64,000 nucleotides of DNA from contig NZ_CP129016.1 in assembly GCF_020524085.2 (NCBI RefSeq), forward strand, positions 2,660,001 through 2,724,000, in the 5' to 3' direction. The position numbers were made by a program, and so were the translations under genes. Below the pieces are notes generated by a model that ran no database searches, was not told the origin of the DNA, and saw nothing but the letters and a program-made list of their open reading frames with translations. Shown piece after piece: positions 26,007 through 33,675 of this stretch (within the stretch, counting starts at the first letter, position 1; every line of letters begins with the position of its first letter). Origin of the DNA: Halobacillus litoralis. GTDB taxonomy: Bacteria > Bacillota > Bacilli > Bacillales > Halobacillaceae.

Positions 26007-26469
26007 AAATTTAATTTTTTTACATTCAAGCCCGAGTAACTTTACGGAAGCACTCACAGAAATAGGAAATGTTATGATTGCGAAAGGTTATGCCAATAAC
26101 GATTATGTAGAAGGGCTACTTAAAAGAGAGGAAGAATTCGCCACTGGTATTCCGGTAGAAGCTGCAGGAGTGGCAATTCCTCATACCGATGCCAGTTTCG
26201 TAAAAGATAATAAAATTGGGTTAATGATACCAAAACATCCTATCAACTTCGGAATTATGGGTGGAGATGGCGAAGAAGTTGCCGTGCAATTAATCATTCT
26301 GCTTGGATTCGCTGATTCACAAAATCATTTATCCGCTCTACAAAAAGTGATTGAATCTATACAGGATCCGTCCTTTATTGAAAAATTAGTGTCTGTTGAA
26401 TCAGCAGACGAAGCGTATTCTTGTTTAGAAGAATATTTAACTATTAATCTTGAGGAGGAAATAAAATGA
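25987..26469 (+). CDS. gatA: PTS galactitol-type EIIA
   Basis: A 160-residue PTS_EIIA_2 (fructose/mannitol-type) domain. The phosphorylated His lies in GVAIPHTDASF near residue 65. TTG 25987 is preferred since AAAGGAG sits eight bases upstream, and the GTG at 25978 overlaps it. It overlaps the end of the DeoR gene by 20 bases, which implies translational coupling. It passes phosphate from HPr to EIIB of the next gene. Confidence 0.88.
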   Translation: MSNLLDRNLIFLHSSPSNFTEALTEIGNVMIAKGYANNDYVEGLLKREEEFATGIPVEAAGVAIPHTDASFVKDNKIGLMIPKHPINFGIMGGDGEEVAVQLIILLGFADSQNHLSALQKVIESIQDPSFIEKLVSVESADEAYSCLEEYLTINLEEEIK

Positions 26470-26744
26470 AAAAAGTATTAGTCGCATGTGGTGGAGCAGT
26501 AGCAACTTCAACAGTAGCAGCAAACAAAATCAAAGGAATTTTGAAAGAAAATAACATTGAGGCAAGTGTGGAACAGTGCAGGGTGAGTGAACTTTCATCT
26601 AAAGCAAGTGGAGCTGATCTCATCGTTACCACCGCTAAAGTAGAGAGAGATTATGGTGTCCCTGTGATTCATGGAGTAGCTTTCATTTCAGGTGTTGGAA
26701 TTGATAAAACTAAGAAACAAATTCTTGATGAGTTAGGACAATAA
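26466..26744 (+). CDS. gatB: PTS galactitol-type EIIB
   Basis: A 92-residue cytoplasmic EIIB. The phosphocysteine is Cys8 in LVACGGAVATSTVAANKI, matching GatB proteins. Its ATG overlaps the gatA stop by four bases. It receives phosphate from EIIA and transfers it to incoming sugar alcohol in EIIC. Confidence 0.92.
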   Translation: MKKVLVACGGAVATSTVAANKIKGILKENNIEASVEQCRVSELSSKASGADLIVTTAKVERDYGVPVIHGVAFISGVGIDKTKKQILDELGQ

Positions 26745-26776
26745 ATAATAGTTAATGTAAGGAGAGAGCCAATCAA

Positions 26777-28153
26777 ATGAATATCCTCCAATATCTTTTA
26801 GATTTAGGGCCTTCTGTTATGTTGCCGATTGTAATTATTATCCTTGGACTGCTATTGAAGCAGGGCTTTGGGAAGTCGCTTCGATCAGGTATTACCATTG
26901 GTATCGGTTTTGTTGGAATAACCCTGGTCATTAGCCTGTTGACAGATAATCTTGGCCCTGCAGCCGAGGCTATGGCTGAACGATTCGAAATCGGTCTCTC
27001 TGTTGTTGATGTTGGATGGCCTGGGGCAGCGCCTATGGCCTGGGCATCCAGCATTGGGACTGTAGCTATTCCAGTAGCTATACTTGTAAACGTTTTAATG
27101 CTTGTGTTTAAAATGACAAAGGTAGTAAACGTTGATATATGGAACATATGGCACATGACCTTTACCGGTGCCATAGTATCTGCAGCAACCGGGAGTTTCT
27201 GGTTAGGTATAGTCGGGGTTGTGGTTCACTCCGCCTTGGTGTATAAACTCGGAGATTGGTTTGCGCCTACAATAGAAAAATTTTACGGACTACCGGGGGT
27301 AACCATTCCTCATGGGACGGGTGCTTATATGGCACCTTTTGCCGTAGTGATCGATGCCATATTAGACAAAATACCAGGTGTGAAAAAGATTAATTTTAAC
27401 TCGAATAAACTGGAAGAAAAATTTGGAGTCATTGGGGAACCTGTCATTATTGGTTCCTTCCTAGGTGTAGTCATTGGTCTTTTGGCTGGGTTCCCTATAT
27501 CTGATGTTTTACAGTTAGGGATTCAGATGGCTGCTGTCATGGTCCTTATGCCAACGGTTGTTAAATTCATTATGGAAGGACTCATGCCGATTGCAGAAGC
27601 AGCCCGTGAAATGTTGGATAAGAGGTTTCAAGGTGAGAATTACTACATCGGGTTAGATCCTGCCCTGCTATTAGGTAATTCACAAGTTGTAGCTGCTAGT
27701 CTACTGTTTGTTCCATTAACGATTATCATTGCTATCTTTGTTCCAGGTAATTCCGTGCTTCCATTTGGCGATCTAGCAACAATCGGTTTCTTTATCTCCC
27801 TGGCTGTAGGAATTCATAAAGGGAATTTATTCAGAACGATTATCTCAGGAACGGTTATCATGTTTATCACGATATGGATAGCAGATAAAATGGTCGGTGT
27901 TCATACTCAATTAGCCAATAACGTTGGTGCTGTTACTAGTGGTCAACAAGTAGCTTCTCTTGATCAGGGAGGAAGCCCGATTACATTTATACTCACGGAA
28001 TTGTTCACCCTCGAAAATATTGTAGGTTTAATAGTTATCGGTGCTATTTATCTATTCTGTGTTTTATTTACGTTCGTTCAATTCAAAAGAAAGAAATTAG
28101 CTAACGACGAAAATGTCTCAGAAGAATCAGACGACATAAGGCAAACTATTTAA
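26777..28153 (+). CDS. gatC: PTS galactitol-type EIIC permease
   Basis: A 458-residue integral membrane transporter with about ten or more hydrophobic segments. It shows the GatC-type motifs LDLGPSVMLPIVIIILGLL at the N-terminus and PHGTGAYMAPFAVVIDAILDKIPG near residue 180. It imports and phosphorylates its substrate, most likely galactitol (to galactitol-1-phosphate) given the flanking genes. Related EIIC proteins take arabitol or other polyols, so the exact substrate is inferred. Confidence 0.88.
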   Translation: MNILQYLLDLGPSVMLPIVIIILGLLLKQGFGKSLRSGITIGIGFVGITLVISLLTDNLGPAAEAMAERFEIGLSVVDVGWPGAAPMAWASSIGTVAIPVAILVNVLMLVFKMTKVVNVDIWNIWHMTFTGAIVSAATGSFWLGIVGVVVHSALVYKLGDWFAPTIEKFYGLPGVTIPHGTGAYMAPFAVVIDAILDKIPGVKKINFNSNKLEEKFGVIGEPVIIGSFLGVVIGLLAGFPISDVLQLGIQMAAVMVLMPTVVKFIMEGLMPIAEAAREMLDKRFQGENYYIGLDPALLLGNSQVVAASLLFVPLTIIIAIFVPGNSVLPFGDLATIGFFISLAVGIHKGNLFRTIISGTVIMFITIWIADKMVGVHTQLANNVGAVTSGQQVASLDQGGSPITFILTELFTLENIVGLIVIGAIYLFCVLFTFVQFKRKKLANDENVSEESDDIRQTI

Positions 28154-28170
28154 ATAGGTGGCGATATTAT

Positions 28171-29211
28171 ATGAAAGCGCTTGTTTTAGAAGATAAACAG
28201 GAATTCTCGATAAAACAGGTAGATAAACCTTCTATATCCACTAAGGAAGTACTAATTAAAGTGGCGTACTGTGGAGTTTGTGGATCAGACTTAGCCAGAT
28301 ACTTTGAGGGGAAGGTTCACAATTTTCCCCTTATTTTAGGGCATGAGTTTTCAGGTATTGTCGAGGAAGTTGGAGAAGCCGTTCAGTCAGTGAAAAATGG
28401 TGATCGTGTGGCTATAGCCCCTTTAGTTCCATGTGGAGATTGTACGTATTGCAAACAAGGCAGCCCGGCTTTGTGCAATGAATACAGCTTTGTAGGATCC
28501 AGACAAGACGGGGCCATGTCTGAATATGTGTCTGTACCTGCTCAGAATCTGTTAGTCCTTCCAGAGGGAGTCAGTAACAAAGAAGCGGCTTTATTAGAAC
28601 CTCTAACAGTAGCTATTCATGGTATTGAAAGAGTTCATGTGAAAGGTGGCGCAGAAGTCGTTGTTTTTGGAGCGGGTACCATTGGGATCATGACCTTACT
28701 TGCACTAAAAGCACGAGGAGCTGGAAATATCACAGTTGTTGATATTAATGATGAAAAATTAGCGGTAGCTCAGAGATTAGGAGCAAAGAATACAATTAAC
28801 TCAAGCAAAGTGGATCTAAACGAACATTTTTCAGAATTCACTCGTCCAGAAGTTGTATTTGAAACCGCTGGTGTATCGCAGACTCAAGTTCAAAGTGTGG
28901 AGATTGTTGAAAAGCTTGGAAAAGTCGTTTATATAGGAACGGCTTCCAGTGATGTTACTTATCCGGCAAAAGTATTCGAACGCATCTTAAGAGGGGAAAT
29001 TGAAATTACAGGCTCCTGGATGTCCTATTCTGCACCATTTCCAGGTTATGAATGGAAAGCTGCTCTACAATATATAAAGGATGGCGTTATTGACGTGAAT
29101 CCATTAATAAATCATATCTATCATTTGGAACAAAAAGAAGTTCCTTTTGATCAAATGCGTGATCCTGAGAACCATTCAATCAAATTTCTATATCAACTTC
29201 TTAAGGAGTAA
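28171..29211 (+). CDS. gatD: Galactitol-1-phosphate 5-dehydrogenase
   Basis: A 346-residue zinc-dependent medium-chain dehydrogenase. Catalytic zinc ligands are CGVCGSD and GHEF. The structural zinc site is the four-Cys lobe PCGDCTYCKQGSPALC, and the Rossmann motif is FGAGTIGIM. It oxidises galactitol-1-phosphate to tagatose-6-phosphate with NAD, which then goes to LacC and LacD. It is the last gene of the operon, 17 bases after gatC, followed by a terminator. Confidence 0.85.
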   Translation: MKALVLEDKQEFSIKQVDKPSISTKEVLIKVAYCGVCGSDLARYFEGKVHNFPLILGHEFSGIVEEVGEAVQSVKNGDRVAIAPLVPCGDCTYCKQGSPALCNEYSFVGSRQDGAMSEYVSVPAQNLLVLPEGVSNKEAALLEPLTVAIHGIERVHVKGGAEVVVFGAGTIGIMTLLALKARGAGNITVVDINDEKLAVAQRLGAKNTINSSKVDLNEHFSEFTRPEVVFETAGVSQTQVQSVEIVEKLGKVVYIGTASSDVTYPAKVFERILRGEIEITGSWMSYSAPFPGYEWKAALQYIKDGVIDVNPLINHIYHLEQKEVPFDQMRDPENHSIKFLYQLLKE

Positions 29212-29220
29212 TAGATAGGT

Positions 29221-29254
29221 AAAGAGGGATTCCAATGCTGGAATCCCTCTTTAT
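29221..29254 (+). terminator. Terminator of the gat operon
   Basis: AAAGAGGGATTCC and GGAATCCCTCTTT form a perfect stem ten bases after the gatD stop. Confidence 0.92.
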
Positions 29255-29370
29255 AATGGAAGAAAAAATTACTTCCTCTTACAGATTCTATAACAACAAA
29301 GTGATTGTTTAGTGAAATTCACTGGTTTACTGCCCCGCTCTCAAAAAAGCGTTATTTCTTCATTATATAT

Positions 29371-29418
29371 ACACTCAAAGTCGTTTGCTTCTTTTGATTT
29401 TTCCTTTATATTGAGTGT
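29371..29418 (+). promoter_or_regulatory. Widely spaced inverted repeat before the second DeoR gene
   Basis: ACACTCAA (29371-29378) and TTGAGTGT (29411-29418) begin 40 bases apart, about four helical turns. A pair of half sites on the same face of the DNA upstream of a DeoR regulator suggests an autoregulatory operator. Confidence 0.45.
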
Positions 29419-29450
29419 AGTACAAAAAATGACAAGGGGAGGGAAACTGT

Positions 29451-30239
29451 ATGCTTCCTCAAGAACGACAAAAGGAAATATTAAAATTGTTACAAGAGTA
29501 TAGATCAATGAAAATTAATGAATTGAGTAAGCAGCTTAATGTGACTAGAGAAACGATAAGAAAAGATTTATATGAAATGGAAGATAAAGGGCTGATCAAG
29601 AAAGTTCATGGTGGTGCTATATTAAACAAAGCCAACTCAGAAACCAATTATGATCATCGAAAATACACAAATTATATTGAAAAGAAAAGTATTGCAAAGA
29701 AGGCAGCAGAATTAGTTGAAGATGGGGATACCATTTACATTGATTATGGTACGACAGCATTGTTATTTGCGAAAGAACTTATGAGTAAAAGTGATTTAAC
29801 AGTGATAACAAACTCACTGCCTATTGCAAATGAGCTTGTTAATTATACTGATTTCCAAGTTGTAGTGATTGGTGGGACGATACGAAAAAATGAAAAATCA
29901 CTTTTTGGTCCAGTTGCTAATCTTGGAATGGAACACTTATATGTTGACTCCGGATTTTTTGGCATGGGTGCTATTTCCTCTGAAGCAGGGTACACAAATT
30001 TTCATATGGGTGAGTCTGAAGTGTCTAGACGTATGATTAAACATAGTAATAAAACAGTGGTCATCGCTGATTTTTCAAAATTTAATACAGTAGCAATGAA
30101 CAAAGTTGCTTCAGTTGATGATGTAGATGTTTTAATTACAGATGAAAACACAAATCAAGAAGCACTAAAAGAATTAGAATCAATAAGGACCCGCATAGTG
30201 GTTGCAGAGATAGTAGAAGATGAAAAGAGTGTTGAATAG
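29451..30239 (+). CDS. DeoR/GlpR-family regulator, paralogue of 25209
   Basis: A 262-residue DeoR regulator that is near-identical in long blocks to the one at 25209: RETIRKDLYEME, GLIKKVHGGAILNKAN, DGDTIYIDYGTTALLF, ITNSLPIANELV and AGYTNFHMGESEVSR. It lies behind the gat operon with its own terminator and leader. GGGGAGGG precedes the ATG. It likely arose by duplication and may bind the same operators or respond to a second effector. Divergence is mainly in the C-terminal 40 residues. Confidence 0.88.
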   Translation: MLPQERQKEILKLLQEYRSMKINELSKQLNVTRETIRKDLYEMEDKGLIKKVHGGAILNKANSETNYDHRKYTNYIEKKSIAKKAAELVEDGDTIYIDYGTTALLFAKELMSKSDLTVITNSLPIANELVNYTDFQVVVIGGTIRKNEKSLFGPVANLGMEHLYVDSGFFGMGAISSEAGYTNFHMGESEVSRRMIKHSNKTVVIADFSKFNTVAMNKVASVDDVDVLITDENTNQEALKELESIRTRIVVAEIVEDEKSVE

Positions 30240-30627
30240 TCATTAAGTATGATTAGATGAATACGTTTTAATAGAAAGTTTATAGTTAAGTGGAACACAG
30301 CCCTATTTGTGTTAGGAATGCAAACGTTAAAAAGATTATAGTGGTTTACCCTTACATGTAGCTTAAATTTGAAAAAAGAAGCGACTACAATATCGTAGTC
30401 GCTTCTTTTTTCTTTCTCTATATGGGTCAATGACTTCGTTGTTCTGAAAACCGCGTTCAAAAAATATTGAACTCATATGTTCCTGTTATGAACAGCTTAT
30501 TCTAACTCATGGCATCGCACAATATCACTATTTGAATCGTTATCTTTCATGCCGAATGCAAACTGAAAAAACGTCTTGAAACTTAAGGTATATTATCCTT
30601 GAAACTCTATAGCGTTAAGCATCTTTC
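30240..30627. other. Intergenic stretch between the galactitol and mannosylglycerate modules
   Basis: Apart from the strong bidirectional terminator at 30372-30412 I see no gene. The remainder, including 30420-30600, is A+T rich without a supportable frame. Confidence 0.5.
30372..30412. terminator. Bidirectional terminator
   Basis: AAAAAAGAAGCGACTAC and GTAGTCGCTTCTTTTTT form a perfect stem with A and T runs on both sides, serving the DeoR gene and the convergent manA-glxK operon. Confidence 0.92.
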
Positions 30628-31569
30628 TTAGTTGTGGGAAACGATTGCATCTAGGTTCCCTATGAGTTGATATTCTCCTAGCCCAGCTGGAAGCAGGAAA
30701 TGGGTGCCTTTTTGGATAGCATAGCAATGGTCATTATATACAATGCTTCCTTCACCTTCGATAATTGAAACTAGCAAATATTGATCTAGTACATTCCCTT
30801 TATAACTTCCTCTAATCTCCCACTTATATACATTGAAGAAAGGAGATTGGACAAGTCTGGTGATACGTGAGGGACCGAAATGGGATAGCCATTGGTTCGG
30901 TTGTTTTTCTTGGTGGGGGATGGTGGCCACTTCAACCGCTTGATCAATATGAAGTTCCCGTTTCTGTCCCTTTTCATCCACCCGGTTAAAGTCATAAACA
31001 CGGTAAGTCGTATCGGAGCTTTGTTGTGTTTCCAACACAAGTGTTCCTTTCCCTATGGCATGCAGCGTTCCACTAGGTACGTAGAAAAAATCTCCAGGTT
31101 CTATAGGGATCCTCTTTAACAACTCTCCCCATTGGTCTGATCGGACCTGCTCGATGAACTGGTCTTTGTTCAACGCCGTGTGTCCGAAGATCAATTCAGC
31201 TCCTTCGTCACAATCAAGAATATACCAGCATTCTGTTTTTCCGGGCTCGCCACTGTGTATGAGGTTGTAATCATCATCAGGATGAACCTGAACAGAGAGA
31301 TCCATGTTTGCATCAATGATTTTCGTGAGTAGGGGAAAATCCGATTGTTCTGGATTTCCGAACAATTCCGGATGGTCCTTCCATAAAACATCAAGAGTCT
31401 TTCCGGAATGTGCTCCATTCTCGACCACGGAAGGTCCGTTAGGGTGGGCAGAAATGGCCCAGCACTCTCCCGTTTTATTACTAGGAATAGAATAGTGAAA
31501 TTGATCTTTCAAAGCTTGTCCGCCCCAAATTCTTTCTTTGAAGGTTGGTTTTAAGAATATAGGTTCCAT
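30628..31569 (-). CDS. manA: Mannose-6-phosphate isomerase, class I
   Basis: Converts mannose-6-phosphate to fructose-6-phosphate. At 313 residues it is the short Bacillus-type enzyme. Zinc ligands appear in LSVQVHPDDDYN (Gln and His), KTECWY (Glu) and GTLHAIGKG (His). The N-terminal PTFKERIWGGQAL is typical. It follows the glycerate kinase by 17 bases, and both face away from the mannosylglycerate PTS operon. The two products of mannosylglycerate hydrolysis are thus handled by this operon. Confidence 0.93.
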   Translation of the reverse strand: MEPIFLKPTFKERIWGGQALKDQFHYSIPSNKTGECWAISAHPNGPSVVENGAHSGKTLDVLWKDHPELFGNPEQSDFPLLTKIIDANMDLSVQVHPDDDYNLIHSGEPGKTECWYILDCDEGAELIFGHTALNKDQFIEQVRSDQWGELLKRIPIEPGDFFYVPSGTLHAIGKGTLVLETQQSSDTTYRVYDFNRVDEKGQKRELHIDQAVEVATIPHQEKQPNQWLSHFGPSRITRLVQSPFFNVYKWEIRGSYKGNVLDQYLLVSIIEGEGSIVYNDHCYAIQKGTHFLLPAGLGEYQLIGNLDAIVSHN

Positions 31570-31586
31570 TTATTCATTCCTCCCGG

Positions 31587-32726
31587 CTATTTTTTAAGAA
31601 GCAATAGTCTCCCTAATTGTTCTGCTGTTTGTTTAAGGTTTGAGTAAGTGGTTTGTGATGCCATCGCCTCATTGAGAGAAATAGGTCCTCTTACAATTGT
31701 GAAATAAGCATCAACTCCCTTGTTATGCACCTGGTCTTCCGCATCCGAAATATCTCCAGCTAACACAATTACGGAGGTGTTGCTGGTTTGAGCGAGCTTA
31801 GCAATCCCTGAAGGGGCTTTCCCCATTGAACTTTGAAAATCAAATTTTCCTTCGCCTGTGAAAACGATATCTGTATGACTTAACTTTTCTTTTAGGTTTA
31901 GTTCAGAAAGGATAAAGTCTACGCCTGCAAGCATGGGAGAGTGGAGAAAGCCTGAAAGGGCGGCTCCCAGTCCGCCTGCTGCTCCACTTCCAGGAATGAT
32001 TTGCAGATCGATTCCAAGCTGATCCATGACGATAGTTGAGAAATGAGCCAGTCCTTGATCAAGGATGGTTACTTCGTCTATGTCTGCTCCTTTTTGTGGG
32101 GAAAAAACAAAGGCAGCACCATTCGGACCGTGCAAAGGGTTGTTTACATCGCATATCGTATGAAAATTTGTATGTTGTAGTAAGGGATGAGCTTGGCTGG
32201 TGTCAATTGCTGCAATTTCCTGCAAAGCTCTTCCTCCATGCCTGACCGGACAGCCTGATTTGTCGAGAAATTGAAAGCCAAGGGCCTGCAGCATACCGAC
32301 ACCCGCATCGGTTGTTGAACTGCCTCCAAGACCTATGATGATATCTGAGCATCCTTTTTTGATGGCGTTTGCAATCAACTCACCGACGCCGTAGGTTGTA
32401 GCTTTGAGTGGATGTAAATCACTTGGGCTCACTAGTGGGAGTCCGCAGGCTTCTGCAACTTCAATGACGGCGGTAGAGTCATTTTTGATCAGTCCATAGG
32501 AAGCATTCACAGGCTCCCCCAAGGGACCTGTGACCTGCTGATGGACCATTGTTCCACCAAGTGCGGATACCAGTGCGTCCACTGTGCCTTCCCCTCCGTC
32601 GGCAATGGGGACAGTATCAATCACAAGCTCTTTTGAAGCGAGAGTTAGACCATCAGCGATCGCTTGATTGGCTTCTTTTGATGACAAACTTCCTTTTAGT
32701 GAATCCATGGCTACAAGAATGTTCAT
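31587..32726 (-). CDS. glxK: Glycerate kinase
   Basis: A 379-residue GlxK/GarK-type glycerate kinase (MNILVAMDSLKGSLSSKEANQAI, ADGGEGTVDAL, GLGGSSTTDAGVGMLQALG and FTGEGKFD). It phosphorylates glycerate to phosphoglycerate. The ATG at 32726 has GGAGG eight bases before. It begins the minus-strand operon with manA, divergent from the RpiR regulator, and is placed to use the glycerate released by the hydrolase at 35662. Confidence 0.93.
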   Translation of the reverse strand: MNILVAMDSLKGSLSSKEANQAIADGLTLASKELVIDTVPIADGGEGTVDALVSALGGTMVHQQVTGPLGEPVNASYGLIKNDSTAVIEVAEACGLPLVSPSDLHPLKATTYGVGELIANAIKKGCSDIIIGLGGSSTTDAGVGMLQALGFQFLDKSGCPVRHGGRALQEIAAIDTSQAHPLLQHTNFHTICDVNNPLHGPNGAAFVFSPQKGADIDEVTILDQGLAHFSTIVMDQLGIDLQIIPGSGAAGGLGAALSGFLHSPMLAGVDFILSELNLKEKLSHTDIVFTGEGKFDFQSSMGKAPSGIAKLAQTSNTSVIVLAGDISDAEDQVHNKGVDAYFTIVRGPISLNEAMASQTTYSNLKQTAEQLGRLLLLKK

Positions 32727-32746
32727 AACTTTTTCCTCCATTTAAG

Positions 32747-32777
32747 TTGATAATGTTCCAAAGGAATCTGCTATAAT
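32747..32777 (+). promoter_or_regulatory. Candidate promoter of the RpiR gene
   Basis: TTGATA at 32747 and a perfect TATAAT at 32772. The spacing of 19 is slightly long, so the -35 box is less certain. Confidence 0.45.
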
Positions 32778-32808
32778 GAATCCATTGTTATTAACGGGGT
32801 GAGACAAC

Positions 32809-33537
32809 ATGCGATTTGAAGAACGTGTTCATAAATTTGAATACAAATTGAACGATACGGATGACCAAATCATTGATTACATCAGGGAACATCACGAGGA
32901 AGTAATGCATCAATCCATCCAAAGTATTGCCTCCTATTCCTTCACGGTGCCGAATACGATTACAAGGCTTTCCAAGAAACTTGGCTATGACGGTTTCTCT
33001 CATATGAAAAATAGTCTGAAGGTTGAGTTGGAATCCCCCTACGAAGTGCCAGATGGTGATTCGTATGCTTTAATACAGAAGACCTTTGAAATTCTTGATA
33101 AGGACCGGATGCTGGATGCCGTACGTCTATTAGTTGAATCTAAACAGGTGTTACTTTTCGGAGTCGGCGATTCTTCGGATTTATGTGAAATGATGGCAAG
33201 AAATCTTAGGGTGATAGGAAAATCATCCAGTCACCATATTCATAGACATGAACTTCTTCACAGTCTGGCTCAATCCAATCATCAAAATGTCCTTTTTCTG
33301 ATCAGCCTCTCAGGGGAAACACCGCTTGTATTAGAGGCAGCACAAAAAGCAAAGGAACAGGGAATTCCTATTATTTCCTTGACGCATTTTACGAAGAATC
33401 AACTACAGTCCATGGCGACAATCAACTTGTACTGCTATGCACCGAAGAAAACGAAAAACGGATATAACATTACAGCTCGAACTCCGGTTTTAGTTGTTTT
33501 GGAGACATTATCGCAGTATTTTTGGAATCATTATTAA
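32809..33537 (+). CDS. RpiR/MurR-family regulator
   Basis: A 242-residue RpiR-type regulator. An N-terminal HTH (MHQSIQSIASYSFTVPNTITRLSKKLGYDGFSHMKNSL) is followed by a SIS domain (VLLFGVGDSSDLCEMMARNLRVIG, then FLISLSGETPLVLEAAQKA) that binds phosphosugars. It lies between the manA-glxK operon and the mannosylglycerate PTS and probably controls both, with mannose-6-phosphate or phospho-mannosylglycerate as effector (inferred). In E. coli the corresponding regulator MngR is of the GntR family. Confidence 0.88.
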   Translation: MRFEERVHKFEYKLNDTDDQIIDYIREHHEEVMHQSIQSIASYSFTVPNTITRLSKKLGYDGFSHMKNSLKVELESPYEVPDGDSYALIQKTFEILDKDRMLDAVRLLVESKQVLLFGVGDSSDLCEMMARNLRVIGKSSSHHIHRHELLHSLAQSNHQNVLFLISLSGETPLVLEAAQKAKEQGIPIISLTHFTKNQLQSMATINLYCYAPKKTKNGYNITARTPVLVVLETLSQYFWNHY

Positions 33538-33587
33538 AATTGTTAGCGCATACACAAGAAAACATTTTTTCAATTGAATCGTGTGTA

Positions 33588-33620
33588 AAAATAAGAAGAA
33601 TCGATCTTCTTATTTTTTTT
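33588..33620 (+). terminator. Terminator between rpiR and the PTS gene
   Basis: AATAAGAAGA and TCTTCTTATT form a stem followed by a long T run. Only about 55 bases separate it from the next start codon and I see no clear promoter there, so partial read-through is possible. Confidence 0.85.
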
Positions 33621-33675
33621 TTGGTAGGATGATGGCAAGTGATGAAAACACTTACAACAACGGAGGTGTAATCTA

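Noticed and set aside
33644..33657. cre-like sequence TGAAAACACTTACA upstream of the mannosylglycerate PTS
   Set aside because: It lacks the central CG of the cre consensus, so CcpA control cannot be claimed.
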